DNA of 64,000 bases from JAAXXJ01 sp964412455 (GCA_964412455.1 CAYPOT010000007.1:1-64000), one strand, 5' to 3'. Shown: positions 1 through 9,507, counted from the first letter of the stretch. Notes: generated by a model not told the origin, from the sequence alone. A program made the numbers and translations.

Positions 1-68
1 CCGTTGTCCCTTTCCCGGGTCTGGCCGGGTGTTAGCCGAGAAACCCGCTGTATTTCCTGGTAAATTTA

Positions 69-98
69 TTGACATTTCCTTTTCTGCCATGCTATTAT
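69..98 (+). promoter_or_regulatory. sigma70-like promoter of the chemosensory operon
   Basis: TTGACA at 69-74 and TATTAT at 93-98 with an 18-nt spacer. The predicted transcript starts near 105. This lies downstream of the in-frame GTG at 29 and supports the ATG at 128 as the true start of the first gene. Confidence 0.6.
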
Positions 99-127
99 CA
101 CTGCGTAGCGAAGCACAGGGGAAAACA

Positions 128-1429
128 ATGGCCGGGGAGAAAATCCTCAACATAGACGACAGTCCTACCGTTCAACGGCTGATCGAGATGATCCTCTCGT
201 CGCAGGGGTATCAGGTCGTACTTGCGTCCGATGGGGAAGAGGGGATTGTTAAGGCAAAATCGGAAAGGCCAGCACTCATTCTGGTCGATTTCGTCATGCC
301 GAAAATGAACGGCTACCAGGTCTGCAAGACCCTGAAAGATGATCCGGAGTTCAGGGATACGCCGATCATCCTTGTTACGTCAAAAGGCGATAAGGTCGGC
401 AGCAAGTTCGTCGATGTTCTGGGCATCAGCGAATATTTTACCAAGCCCTTCCAGCCGGAAGAGCTCCTTGCCAAGATACGCGAGGTCCTCGATAAAAAGG
501 CCGAAGAGGCAGCGGCGGCAAGGTCAACCGCTGCGAAAGGCAGGTTCGCGCCCGCGACGGCTCCGGGCCGCGGCGCTGCGGTATCGGTGCCTGAAGGCCT
601 TGAGGGCATGGTCACCACGATCGTAAAGCGCGTCCTTGATGATTTCGTGCGGAACACCCTCCCCGCACTCATCGGCAAGGAGCAGGGAGGCGGCAGGGGC
701 GGTGGCAGCGCCGCCATCCAGGGGAACCTGGCGGCCTTCCGTATTGTCGAGCTGATGCAGATGCTCGCCCTTCAGAGACAAAACGGCAGAATAGTCATCA
801 CCCGCCGCGAGGGAGAGGCGGAGATCTTCTTCAAAGACGGAGCGCTCGTTTTTGCCAGCTCGACCATGAACGGGAGCATCGGCGGCGTCGAAGGCCTGTT
901 CGAAAAGTCGTGCCGCGTCGCCGAGGACGGGCTTCAACATGCGCGCCGAATTGCCGAGATGACAGGCCAGCCTCTTGATGGTGTCCTCGCCCAGGAGAAG
1001 ATCCTTGATCAGAAGACATTCGGGGCCTGCCTGAAGCGTCATACGGAATCCGTGGTCTTTAAAGCAATGGAGTGGAAGGACGGAGATTTCTTTTTTGACA
1101 AGACCCAGGCTCCGGTCTTCGCCAATCCCGTTGCGCTCAAAGTGGACGATCTGATCCTTGAAGGGACCAGGAGGTCCGACGAGTGGGTGCTGATCCAGCA
1201 GAAAATCCCTGATTTTTCAGCGGTATTCGAACCCCTTATCGGAAACGCCGAGGAACTCACGCGGCGGGGCTTAAGCGATATGGATCTCAAGGTGTTCGCG
1301 ATGGTGGATGGCAGAAGCACTGTCCAGGACATCATCGAGCGAGCCATGCTCTCTGATTTTGATGTGGCAAAAAGCATGTTCATCCTGCTTTCGGTGAACT
1401 TGATCAGGAAAAAAACAGTTCGAAGATGA
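128..1429 (+). CDS. response regulator with PATAN/DUF4388 domain
   Basis: This is a 433-aa receiver protein. Residues 5-125 are a CheY-like receiver with the acidic pair in NIDDS, the phospho-acceptor Asp in ILVDFVMP and the Lys in FTKPF. After an Ala-rich linker a DUF4388 (PATAN) domain starts near residue 195 (IQGNLAAFRIVELMQML) and fills most of the rest. PATAN proteins are known as output or clustering partners of chemosensory and type IV pilus pathways. I chose the ATG at 128 because a TTGACA/TATTAT promoter lies between it and the upstream GTG at 29. It is the first gene of the chemosensory cluster, and its natural partner is the CheA-REC hybrid at 4359. Confidence 0.85.
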   Translation: MAGEKILNIDDSPTVQRLIEMILSSQGYQVVLASDGEEGIVKAKSERPALILVDFVMPKMNGYQVCKTLKDDPEFRDTPIILVTSKGDKVGSKFVDVLGISEYFTKPFQPEELLAKIREVLDKKAEEAAAARSTAAKGRFAPATAPGRGAAVSVPEGLEGMVTTIVKRVLDDFVRNTLPALIGKEQGGGRGGGSAAIQGNLAAFRIVELMQMLALQRQNGRIVITRREGEAEIFFKDGALVFASSTMNGSIGGVEGLFEKSCRVAEDGLQHARRIAEMTGQPLDGVLAQEKILDQKTFGACLKRHTESVVFKAMEWKDGDFFFDKTQAPVFANPVALKVDDLILEGTRRSDEWVLIQQKIPDFSAVFEPLIGNAEELTRRGLSDMDLKVFAMVDGRSTVQDIIERAMLSDFDVAKSMFILLSVNLIRKKTVRR

Positions 1430-1459
1430 CCGCAACTCTGTGATAAAACGAAAGAAAAC

Positions 1460-1488
1460 TTGACAAGACCAACAAAATATGTTACCTT
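1460..1488 (+). promoter_or_regulatory. sigma70-like promoter ahead of the CheY-like gene
   Basis: TTGACA at 1460-1465, a 17-nt spacer and TACCTT at 1483-1488. The transcript would start about 29 nt before the ATG at 1524, which has an AAAGGAGAGG ribosome site. The rest of the che cluster may be expressed from here, apart from the first gene. Confidence 0.55.
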
Positions 1489-1523
1489 TGCATAACATTG
1501 TGTGACATAAAAAGGAGAGGAAA

Positions 1524-1883
1524 ATGGCCAAGATACTGGTAGCAGATGACAGCCTGGCGGAGTTGCAGATCATCCAGCAGACGTTGCAAGCGACAGGTCA
1601 TTCCATCGTGACCGTAATGGATGGCGAGGCGGCCGAGGCGAAGGCAAAATCCGAGAAGTTCGATCTTATCATCCTTGATGTGATCATGCCAAAGAAGAAC
1701 GGGTTTCAGGTCTGCCGTGAGATCAAGACCTATGAGCCGACCAAGAACGTCCCGATCATCATGGTGACTTCGAAAGACCAGGAGAGCGACAAGTTTTGGG
1801 GAATGAAGCAAGGCGCCGATGAGTATCTTACGAAACCCTTCAAGCCCGAAGACCTGCTCAAGACCGTGAAGAAATACATCTAA
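1524..1883 (+). CDS. CheY-like single-domain response regulator
   Basis: A 119-aa stand-alone receiver with no output domain. It has the acidic pair (VADDS), the phospho-acceptor Asp in IILDVIMPKKNG, the switch Thr in MVTSKD and the Lys in YLTKPFKP, so it should be a phosphorylatable CheY or PilH-type shuttle. The start has a strong ribosome site (AAAGGAGAGG). It sits 25 bp before a CheW gene and is probably phosphorylated by the CheA hybrid downstream. The target (pilus motor, flagellum or other) cannot be told from the sequence. Confidence 0.88.
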   Translation: MAKILVADDSLAELQIIQQTLQATGHSIVTVMDGEAAEAKAKSEKFDLIILDVIMPKKNGFQVCREIKTYEPTKNVPIIMVTSKDQESDKFWGMKQGADEYLTKPFKPEDLLKTVKKYI

Positions 1884-1908
1884 CTACTCTTGCCGGAGGA
1901 GTGCCTGG

Positions 1909-2409
1909 TTGGCCGACATCGACACGGAAATCACTGCCGAGGTGGTACAGCATGCAACCGCAGAAGAGGAAGTTCGTATATGCCTCTTCAGCATAAGCGG
2001 GGACACCTATGCCGTGACGGTCGATCTCCTGGCCGAGATCATCATTCCCCAGAAGGTCTTTCCCGTACCCACAACCCCATCCCATGTTATCGGCATCATA
2101 AACCTGCGGGGCAATATCGTTCCGATCGTGGATATCCGCCCCGCGTTGTCCCTGCCTTCGACCGCCGGCATCAACCAGGTCGCCATTCTTCACCATGAAC
2201 AGATGACCATCGGCATCGTCGTGGATTCCGTTGCTGATGTGATCTCGGTGCCGGTGAGCAGCGTGCTGCCGCTTCCAGCGGAGATGGCGGTGCAGGAATC
2301 GGGCGCAAAGAACCGGAGCCGGTATCTGAAGGCGATCGTGCAGCGGCAGAACGGCGTCGCGGCTTTGTTAAACATTGACCTTCTGCTGGAGGCGATACGA
2401 CTGTCGTAA
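1909..2409 (+). CDS. cheW: CheW-like coupling protein
   Basis: A 166-aa CheW-domain protein. The domain runs over nearly the whole chain after a short acidic N-terminal tail, with the typical segments VRICLFSISGDTYAVTVDLL and GIINLRGNIVPIVDIR. CheW couples receptors to CheA at the membrane. The start is a TTG at 1909; it is preceded by GGAGGAG at suitable spacing, and no ATG lies early enough to keep the first beta strand. It is one of three CheW-type genes in this cluster and the one next to the receptor gene, so it is the best candidate for the receptor-CheA coupler. Confidence 0.85.
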   Translation: MADIDTEITAEVVQHATAEEEVRICLFSISGDTYAVTVDLLAEIIIPQKVFPVPTTPSHVIGIINLRGNIVPIVDIRPALSLPSTAGINQVAILHHEQMTIGIVVDSVADVISVPVSSVLPLPAEMAVQESGAKNRSRYLKAIVQRQNGVAALLNIDLLLEAIRLS

Positions 2410-2464
2410 CATGCGGTCCCGCGCGGCCGCGTGAAGCTATTATCCGCATATAAGGAGTTCCTCC

Positions 2465-4354
2465 ATGAAAATCGTTGATGCCATACTGAATGTCCTCTTG
2501 TTCCGCCGCATCAGCATCAGGACCAAGGTCGTATTCATGATCGTGGCCATGTCCGCCGTATTCGGGTCGGGCATCCTCGGTTTCATCTACTATCAGCTTC
2601 AGAATACGCTCCGCGACGAAGCGCTGAACAAGACCCTGATCCTGGCAGACGGTTTGAGCGTCAAAGCGGCGGAGCCGGTCCAGGTCGAGGACTTGAACGC
2701 CCTTCAGTTCATCCTGGGCGAGGCCATCGGCCAGGCCGACGTTGCCTACGCGTTCATACGTGATTCCCGCGGCCGGATCCTCTCCTCGTCATTCGAGGGC
2801 AACGTGGTCCCGACGGAGCTTCAGAACATCAACCAGCTTCAGCCCAATGTTCCCTTCGGCACGGAGAACGCCAACTTATTCTTCAAGGACACGGTGATCG
2901 AGGTGACGGACATCGCCTCTCCCATCGGCGGCGGCGCCCTGGGCAGCATTCATATCGGCCTCAACGTCAGCCAGATCAAGCTGAACATCCGGAACATCCT
3001 TCTGAACATCCTGTACGTCGGCGCCGCGGGCCTTATGGTCCTGGCCATACTCACGATCATTATCGTTGCCATGATCATCGCACCGGTGAGAGACCTCATG
3101 GAGGTGTCCGAGGCGCTCGGGCGCGGCGATCTTTCGAAAAAAGCCAACGTGAAATCCAGCGACGAGCTCGGCCAGCTGGGAGCAACGCTGAATACCACCA
3201 TCGACCGGCTTCAGGGTCTGGTGCAGACCGAAACCGACCGGGACAAGATGCAGCACCAGGTCATGGACCTCCTTTCCATCGTGAGCGGCGCCGCGGAAGG
3301 AGACCTGACGGTCAAGGCGGAAGTGACCGCCGACGCGCTGGGGTCGGTGGCGGACGCGTTCAACCTCATGATCAACGGACTTACGGCGCTCGTCTCACAG
3401 GCGAGCGACGTGGCAAGCGAGATCCAGCATTCCACCAGCGACATCCTGAAGGCGTCCGAGCGCATGCGACGGGGGGCCGAGCAGCAGACGGCCCAGATCC
3501 AGGGAGCATCGGGCGCGGTGAACGAGATGTCCCATACGATCCAGCGCATGGCGGAGAACGCGGAAGCCGCCACCCAGGCATCCCTCCGGGCGACCCAGGC
3601 CGCCGTGAAGGGCGGCACTTCCGTGGCAGAGACGATCAAGGGCATGCAGCGCATCCGCGCCGCGGTGCAGACCACGGGAAAGAAGATCAAGGGACTTGGC
3701 GAGCGCTCTCTCGAGATCGGCGCCATCATCGAAGTGATCAACGAGATCGCCACCCAGACGAACTTGCTGGCCTTGAACGCCGCGATCGAAGCCGCCCGCG
3801 CCGGAGAACAGGGCAGGGGATTTGCCGTGGTTGCCGACGAAGTCCGGAAACTGGCCGAACGCGCAGCCCGCGCGACCAAGGACATCACGAGTCTCATCAA
3901 GGGCATTCAGGTGGAGACCAGCGAAGCCGTGACGGTCATGGAAGAGGGGACCCGCGAAGTGGAGGAAGGAACGAAGCTTGCCGACCAGGCGGGCGCCGCC
4001 CTCCGCGAGATCGAACAGATCGTTAAGCAGACCTCCGGTCTGGTGACGGACATCACCAATTCCGCCGTGAACCAGGTGAAGGTTTCGGAAGGCATCGTGA
4101 CCTCCATGGGCAGCATTTCCAAACTTACACAGGAAACGACGGTCGGCGTTCGCGATACCGTGGAGACCATCGGCAAACTGGCCGAACTTTCGACACGGCT
4201 CACTGACGCGATCGGCCGGTTCAAACTGGGCAAGGAACAGCAGCCGCAGCCGACCGCTGAGGGAGGACTTCCTGTCATGGCAGGCAGCTATCCAGAGCTT
4301 GCCGAGGAAGTGACCACCAGTGATGAGGAAATCAAGCTGGGATTCATAGAATAG
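2465..4354 (+). CDS. methyl-accepting chemotaxis protein, double HAMP (PilJ-like layout)
   Basis: A 629-aa chemoreceptor. It has a membrane segment near residues 20-42, a periplasmic sensor of roughly 130 residues without a recognised fold, a second membrane segment near 177-205 and a HAMP domain directly after it. A second HAMP-like unit (GDLTVKAEVTADALGSVADA) precedes the cytoplasmic signalling rod, which carries the conserved hairpin tip EVINEIATQTNLLALNAAIE and GRGFAVVADEVRKLA. Double HAMP units resemble PilJ-type receptors of twitching systems. The cluster lacks CheR and CheB, so adaptation by methylation would have to come from elsewhere or be absent. A ribosome site AAGGAG lies just upstream of the ATG. 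The gene ends 4 bp before the CheA start, so the two are surely co-transcribed. Confidence 0.92.
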   Translation: MKIVDAILNVLLFRRISIRTKVVFMIVAMSAVFGSGILGFIYYQLQNTLRDEALNKTLILADGLSVKAAEPVQVEDLNALQFILGEAIGQADVAYAFIRDSRGRILSSSFEGNVVPTELQNINQLQPNVPFGTENANLFFKDTVIEVTDIASPIGGGALGSIHIGLNVSQIKLNIRNILLNILYVGAAGLMVLAILTIIIVAMIIAPVRDLMEVSEALGRGDLSKKANVKSSDELGQLGATLNTTIDRLQGLVQTETDRDKMQHQVMDLLSIVSGAAEGDLTVKAEVTADALGSVADAFNLMINGLTALVSQASDVASEIQHSTSDILKASERMRRGAEQQTAQIQGASGAVNEMSHTIQRMAENAEAATQASLRATQAAVKGGTSVAETIKGMQRIRAAVQTTGKKIKGLGERSLEIGAIIEVINEIATQTNLLALNAAIEAARAGEQGRGFAVVADEVRKLAERAARATKDITSLIKGIQVETSEAVTVMEEGTREVEEGTKLADQAGAALREIEQIVKQTSGLVTDITNSAVNQVKVSEGIVTSMGSISKLTQETTVGVRDTVETIGKLAELSTRLTDAIGRFKLGKEQQPQPTAEGGLPVMAGSYPELAEEVTTSDEEIKLGFIE

Positions 4355-4358
4355 AACT

Positions 4359-7097
4359 ATGGCAGGCTTTCTCGATAAATCCGGTATAATTGAATTCTTC
4401 CTCATTGAGGCCAGCGAGCACATTCAGAACCTCAACGCGGGACTGCTCGCCCTCGAAAAGGACCCGACGAATCGCGAGGTCATTGACGAGCTGTTCCGTG
4501 CGGCGCACACGCTCAAAGGGTCCGCCGCCATGATGGGTTTTCAGGGGATCAGCGATGTGGGGCATAAGTCCGAGGACATGCTCGGTCTCTTTCGCTCCGG
4601 GTCCGTTCCCATCACCCGCGAAACGCTGAATTTTCTCTTTGACAGCGTCGATGCCGTGAAGCTCATGGTTGACGGGATCGCGTCCAAGAAGCCGGAAGAT
4701 CCGCTTATCATCGAGAATATAACCCAGTCCTTCGCGAGCCTTGTCGATACCCTCCGCGGCGGAGCCGCCTCATCACCGTCACCGGGAGCAGTACCTGCAA
4801 AGAAGTCCACCTCTGCAGCCGCGCCGCCGGCGTCTTCCGCACCCGTAACGGCACCGCCAGCTGCCAAGGCGGCCGAAAAACCTGCGTCCCTTCCTTCGAA
4901 AGAAGAGCTTGACGATGCATGGGAAAAGGCGTTCGCCGAGGAAACGGGGGATTCACCCAGGCCGGAAAAGACCGCCATGCCAAAGGCGCCGGCGTCTGCC
5001 CCGAACAGGGCGGCGCCATCAGTTCCTTCGAAGCCGACGATCACGGTCCCGTCTCCGGCCCCGCCGACGCTCCCTGTACCACCGAGGCCGTCTGCGGCAC
5101 AAACGGCCGCTCATGCCGCGGCCCTTGAAGCTGCCGCGGAAGCGTCTCTTCAGCAGGAGATCGAAGATGCCAAACGCGCGGGTGTCGTGGAGAAGCGCGG
5201 CGTCGGCAGACGAGCCGCGGACGCCCCCGATATCGAGAAGCAATTCATCCGGGTCAATATCGAACGGCTCGACAACCTCATGAACCTCGTGGGCGAGATG
5301 GTGGTGAACCGCAACAAACTCACCCGCCAGGTGGACCTTATCAAATCCCTTCGTGATGAACTGACGTTCAGCCAGAACCGTTTGCTCTATGAGATACGGA
5401 AATTTGAGGAGAAGTACGAATACACCCTGAATTTCCAGGCTCCGGCCCCTGCAGGCCCCGAGCAGCGCCCGGCCGAGCAGTCGGGCGATTTCTTTGAGCT
5501 GGAATTCGACCGATATGACGATTTTAATCTGCTGTCGCGCAAACTGACGGAGATCACGAACGACACCAACGAGATCATGATGGAGTTTTCCGGTTTCTTT
5601 GACTCTTTCGAGCTTGATACGTCCAGGATCTCCACCATCACCTCCAACCTCCAGAACGAGATCACCATGGCGCGCATGGTGGAGATGGACCGCCTTTTCC
5701 AGCTGTTCCAACGGCCGGTGCGCGACCTGGCCCAGTCGGAGAACAAGAGGATCAATCTGGTGGTGACGGGCGGGGACACCAAGATCGACAAGACGATCTA
5801 CGAGACCATCTCCGATCCTCTGATGCACATGGTGCGGAACGCCATCTCCCACGGGATCGAGGGACCTGAGGAGCGCACGCGGAACGGGAAGGACCCGAGC
5901 GGGGTGCTCATCCTGTCAGCGCGGCACGAAGGGAGCAGTATTGTGCTCCAGATCGAGGATGACGGCCGCGGTATGGACCCGGAGCAGTTGCGGCGCTCAG
6001 CGGTGGAGAAAAGGTTTATTACGCAGAATGAAGCGAAGTCGATGTCCGATTCCGATGCCTTGAACCTTATTTTTCGCGCGGGTTTTTCCACGTCCGCCGC
6101 GGTCGGCAAGGTGTCCGGCCGGGGCGTCGGCATGGACGTCGTGACGACCCAGCTCGCGAAGATCAACGGACGCATCGAGATCAAGACGGAAAAAAACGTC
6201 GGCACCCGGTTCATCATCAGGCTGCCGCTCACCCTGGCCATCGCCCAGGCGCTGATCGTCAAGGTGAAGGACCAGGAGGTTGCCCTCCCCATGAACCTCG
6301 TCGAGGAGACCACGCGGTTCTCCGACAAGGACATCCAGCGGGCCGCAGGCGAGGAGATGGTGAACCTCCGCGGGACCCTCATGCGTCTCATGCGCCTGAA
6401 TACCCTTCTCGGGGCAGGCAAACTCCCGAAGAAGGGAGAGGACTATCGCTATCCCACCTTGATCCTCGTCCTTGCAGAGAAGCGGGTCGCCCTCATGGTG
6501 GAGGACATTGCCGGCCGGGAAGAGATCGTGGTGAAGTCCCTCGGAGAGTACCTGAAGAACGTACGCATGTTCTCCGGGGCTACGATCTCCGGTGAAGGCG
6601 ACGTTCGTCTTATTTTGAACATTGCGCACCTTTTCGGCGAGGAGACCATCAGCACCAAGACAAGCTATGTCGGCGGGAGGGAAGCGGCCGCCGTAGACAC
6701 GGCACTGCGCAAACCGCGCGTTTTGGTGGTCGACGACTCCATCAGCATACGCAAATATGTTCAGCGCTTCCTCGATCGAAGCGGCTATGAAGTGGAGACC
6801 GCGACCGACGGCATGAACGCACTTGAGGTGCTGGGCAAGACGAAGGTTGACGCGGTGATCACGGACCTCGAGATGCCGGTCATGCATGGTTATGATCTCA
6901 TGGCCGAAATGAAGCGTAACCCCGTGCTCATGAACATTCCTATTATCGTGCTTACCTCGCGAGCAGGTGAGAAGCACCGGCAGAAGGCTATCGACATGGG
7001 GGCCCAGGACTATCTCGTGAAACCCTTTGAAGAGCAGGAAATGATCGACGCGCTGAAAAAGCTCCTGAGCAGCGCCGCCCTGGCGTCACACGCATAG
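4359..7097 (+). CDS. cheA: CheA-type histidine kinase fused to a receiver domain
   Basis: A 912-aa hybrid kinase. The N-terminal Hpt domain has its phospho-accepting His at residue 50 (FRAAHTLKGSAAMMGF). A long Ala/Pro-rich linker (about 135-270) follows, then the dimerisation region, the HATPase domain with the N box (MVRNAISHGIEG) and G boxes (DDGRGMD, GRGVGMDVV), a CheW-like regulatory domain (about 640-775), and a C-terminal receiver (about 787-905) with Asp in ITDLEMP and Lys in LVKPFEE. CheA-REC hybrids are typical of ChpA, FrzE and alternative-function systems; the fused receiver usually works as a phosphate sink or an internal regulator. There is one Hpt only, unlike the multi-Hpt ChpA of Pseudomonas. 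It is the central enzyme of the cluster. Confidence 0.93.
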   Translation: MAGFLDKSGIIEFFLIEASEHIQNLNAGLLALEKDPTNREVIDELFRAAHTLKGSAAMMGFQGISDVGHKSEDMLGLFRSGSVPITRETLNFLFDSVDAVKLMVDGIASKKPEDPLIIENITQSFASLVDTLRGGAASSPSPGAVPAKKSTSAAAPPASSAPVTAPPAAKAAEKPASLPSKEELDDAWEKAFAEETGDSPRPEKTAMPKAPASAPNRAAPSVPSKPTITVPSPAPPTLPVPPRPSAAQTAAHAAALEAAAEASLQQEIEDAKRAGVVEKRGVGRRAADAPDIEKQFIRVNIERLDNLMNLVGEMVVNRNKLTRQVDLIKSLRDELTFSQNRLLYEIRKFEEKYEYTLNFQAPAPAGPEQRPAEQSGDFFELEFDRYDDFNLLSRKLTEITNDTNEIMMEFSGFFDSFELDTSRISTITSNLQNEITMARMVEMDRLFQLFQRPVRDLAQSENKRINLVVTGGDTKIDKTIYETISDPLMHMVRNAISHGIEGPEERTRNGKDPSGVLILSARHEGSSIVLQIEDDGRGMDPEQLRRSAVEKRFITQNEAKSMSDSDALNLIFRAGFSTSAAVGKVSGRGVGMDVVTTQLAKINGRIEIKTEKNVGTRFIIRLPLTLAIAQALIVKVKDQEVALPMNLVEETTRFSDKDIQRAAGEEMVNLRGTLMRLMRLNTLLGAGKLPKKGEDYRYPTLILVLAEKRVALMVEDIAGREEIVVKSLGEYLKNVRMFSGATISGEGDVRLILNIAHLFGEETISTKTSYVGGREAAAVDTALRKPRVLVVDDSISIRKYVQRFLDRSGYEVETATDGMNALEVLGKTKVDAVITDLEMPVMHGYDLMAEMKRNPVLMNIPIIVLTSRAGEKHRQKAIDMGAQDYLVKPFEEQEMIDALKKLLSSAALASHA

Positions 7098-7112
7098 TCA
7101 CCGGGCATCCCT

Positions 7113-7523
7113 ATGGACGATAAAACACGATTTCTCATAGTATCGCTCGAAGGCGAAAGTTTTGCCATTCCTATCACCAGCCTTCTGGAGATCACCGTTC
7201 CGAGGAATATCCAGAAGGACCAGAAACTATCGGAGATCTTTGAAGGAAAACTCGATTACCGGGGCAAAATGATCCCGGTGGTCAATTTGAAAAAAGTCTT
7301 GAAACTGCCGGGAAATCCCGGCGGCGGCCTCATCGTCGTGAAAAGCAGCAAAGGTGTTCTGGGCCTGTTGGTTGACACGGCAAAAGAGCTTTTGGAGACA
7401 TCGCAGAAGCCTGTTCCCATGCCGCGGGGTGTGCTGAACCCCAGCCTGCATTACTTTGCAGGCATCCTGCGGAACAAAGAGGACCTGGTTGTCCTCCTGA
7501 ACGAGGACGGGTTGCTGCCATGA
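7113..7523 (+). CDS. CheW-like protein
   Basis: A 136-aa CheW-fold protein with the segments LIVSLEGESFAIPITSLLEI and GKMIPVVNLKKVLKLPG. It is a little shorter than the first CheW and diverged from it. It lies between cheA and a further CheW-like gene, overlapping the latter by 4 bp (ATGA type), so translation is coupled. Extra CheW proteins in such clusters may couple different receptors or stabilise the array; which applies here is unknown. Confidence 0.8.
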   Translation: MDDKTRFLIVSLEGESFAIPITSLLEITVPRNIQKDQKLSEIFEGKLDYRGKMIPVVNLKKVLKLPGNPGGGLIVVKSSKGVLGLLVDTAKELLETSQKPVPMPRGVLNPSLHYFAGILRNKEDLVVLLNEDGLLP

Positions 7524-7975
7524 TGAACAACTATCTGTTGTTTCGGGTCGCGGAACGCCTCCTCGGCGTCAAGTTGCAGGGGGCCATCGAGATCCTGCCA
7601 TGGCGCCGTTCACGGCCTGTACCGCTGGCCTATTCCTATATCGAAGGTATCATGGAATATCGGGGGACCATCTATCCCGTGTTCCACCTGGCACAGGTAT
7701 TGGGCCTTTCCCGAACGGGGCCTATCGGCTTCACCGCACACGCACCAGGGGGCGATGAACTGCGCAAAGGACAGAGCATCATTCTGCTCGAGGAAGGCGG
7801 AAAACCATTCGGCATAACCGTGGACAGCGTCGTTAAGATGGCGCCTCTTGAGGACCCGAAGGACCCGTCCGCCGAGATCAAAGGTATCGACAGGAAATTG
7901 GTCAAAGGAATTCAATTTATCGACGACCAGGAAATCACACTGCTGAACTTCGAAAGGTTGTTCCATGCCGGTTAA
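7520..7975 (+). CDS. second downstream CheW-like protein
   Basis: A 151-aa CheW-domain protein (LLFRVAERLLGVKLQGAIEI, YIEGIMEYRGTIYPVFHLAQ). It overlaps the previous gene by 4 bp and the next by 11 bp, so the three are translationally coupled. The sequence departs from standard CheW in the receptor-contact strands; whether it binds CheA is not known. It is the third CheW-type gene of the operon. Confidence 0.78.
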   Translation: MMNNYLLFRVAERLLGVKLQGAIEILPWRRSRPVPLAYSYIEGIMEYRGTIYPVFHLAQVLGLSRTGPIGFTAHAPGGDELRKGQSIILLEEGGKPFGITVDSVVKMAPLEDPKDPSAEIKGIDRKLVKGIQFIDDQEITLLNFERLFHAG

Positions 7976-9254
7976 AATTCTACTTGCAGATAAAAGCATC
8001 ACGATCCAAAAAGTGGTCGAGATGCTGTTCTCGGGAAAAGAGTATGAGGTGGCGTGTGTCAGCGACGGGGACACTGCCCTGGGAGAGGCGTCCCGTATTG
8101 TGCCCGACGTTATCCTTGCCGACGTGGACCTGCCTCGCCTCGATGGCTATCGTTTCGCCGGCCGGCTGAAGGACACGCCTGCCCTCGCAAAGGTCCCGGT
8201 CATCCTGATGCTTTCCCGGGACGATGTGTATGATGCCGGCAAGGGGAAGCAGGCGGGCATCGTGGACAATATCGCCAAGCCGTTCGAGTCCCAGGACCTT
8301 ATCGGCAAAGTGAAGAAAGCGCTCGCCGGGGCACCGGCCGGCACGCCACCGTCTCCCGCAACTGCAGCGGCAGTCCAAAAGGCGGCACCAGTTGCGCCCC
8401 TGCCTCCTCCGACGCCAAAAACGCAGCAAAAGGTCCCTTCAGACATATTCGACATCATTCAGGAGGCACCGGCGCAGCCTGCGGTACGCGCAACCCCTGC
8501 AGCACCCGCCTCTTCAAAAGAAGAGAAGGTTGAGGAGGAGATGTTCGATGTTGAGCCTGAATTTGAGGTTGAGCCTGAGATAGAACCCGAAAAGCCGGCT
8601 CCTGCTGATGCAAAGGCCCGGGAGGACGAGGATTGGGCCGCGCTGGCGGAGGAGACCAACGTTGAGATGAAATCGAATCCTATGCCCGGACCGACGACAG
8701 CCGCGGCTCCGGATGCATTCGATACGGACCAATTGTTTGGTCGGGAGCATTCTCCTGCCGAAGAAAGCAGAGAAACAACCGTTGCGAGGAAGCCCCGTCC
8801 TGCCGAGCCGGCCGAAAGGCCCTCGTTTGAATTTGGGGCGCCGCTGTCAACGGAAGAAGAAAGGGTCCTGCCTCTCGGTCAAAAAGCGATGGATGAAATG
8901 CGCAAAGGGCTCGGGCTTGCCGGGGATGCGGCAGACGAATCCGCCCGGCACCCTGATATCGTGAGCTTTGAATCCCTCGACATGGCTTCGAGGGCCTCCC
9001 ATGAAGATTACCTCTATACGGCGCCCGTGGTCAAGGCACCGCCGGCAACGCAGCCCGTAGCTGCGCCCGAACCGTCCTTCAACGCGCCGTCCCGTGCTCC
9101 AGAAGTATCCGACGAAATGCTCAAGGGCATTGCCCGGGAAGCCATCGGGAAGGCCGCGCGCGAGGTCCTGGAGCGGGTGGCATGGGAGGTCATTCCTGAC
9201 CTGGCCGAACGTCTGATCAGGGAAGAGATCGAGCGGCTCAAAGCGGAACAATAG
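7965..9254 (+). CDS. response regulator with long acidic Pro-rich linker and conserved C-terminal helix
   Basis: A 429-aa protein. Residues 1-120 are a receiver (Asp in VILADVDLPRLDGY, Lys in IAKPFES). The next 240 or so residues are low-complexity, rich in Pro, Ala and Glu, including several short EPE repeats (about 195-210), and are probably disordered. The last 50 residues form a predicted amphipathic helix (ARLAREVL-like; seen as VLERVAWEVIPDLAERLI). This ending is familiar from receivers of delta-proteobacterial and Nitrospirota che clusters. It is probably an output component that binds a partner through the C-terminal helix. It is the last gene of the operon; a hairpin terminator follows at 9356. 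Confidence 0.75.
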   Translation: MPVKILLADKSITIQKVVEMLFSGKEYEVACVSDGDTALGEASRIVPDVILADVDLPRLDGYRFAGRLKDTPALAKVPVILMLSRDDVYDAGKGKQAGIVDNIAKPFESQDLIGKVKKALAGAPAGTPPSPATAAAVQKAAPVAPLPPPTPKTQQKVPSDIFDIIQEAPAQPAVRATPAAPASSKEEKVEEEMFDVEPEFEVEPEIEPEKPAPADAKAREDEDWAALAEETNVEMKSNPMPGPTTAAAPDAFDTDQLFGREHSPAEESRETTVARKPRPAEPAERPSFEFGAPLSTEEERVLPLGQKAMDEMRKGLGLAGDAADESARHPDIVSFESLDMASRASHEDYLYTAPVVKAPPATQPVAAPEPSFNAPSRAPEVSDEMLKGIAREAIGKAAREVLERVAWEVIPDLAERLIREEIERLKAEQ

Positions 9255-9355
9255 AAGATACAGCGCACATACATTTCACGCACCAAAGGACAAGCTCAAA
9301 ACGAACGCCGATCTGATTTTTACCTTATCTGCGCTAAATGTTGTGCAGATAATCT

Positions 9356-9379
9356 GAGGGGACATGTTCCCCTCTTTTT
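9356..9379 (+). terminator. Rho-independent terminator after the chemosensory operon
   Basis: GAGGGG / CCCCTC stem with a 7-nt loop followed by five T residues. It separates the chemosensory operon from valS. Confidence 0.7.
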
Positions 9380-9507
9380 ATTGCACCTCCGGTGTCCGGC
9401 AGGATGCCGCGGTGAACAAGATACAGCAGATCCGTCCACTCTTCACACGTTGAAAGGCCTATGCCTGCGATCGTGTGACAAGGAAGCGAACATGAAGGAG
9501 CCGGTTG

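Noticed and set aside
29..127. GTG start extending the first response regulator by 33 residues
   Set aside because: A well-formed promoter lies inside this stretch, and the receiver domain starts after the ATG at 128.
3395..4423. 342-codon minus-strand frame opposite the MCP gene
   Set aside because: Shadow of the coiled-coil region of the receptor.
9255..9500. T-box leader for valS
   Set aside because: The hairpin here is a plain terminator at the end of the preceding operon; no T-box core motif is seen between it and valS.
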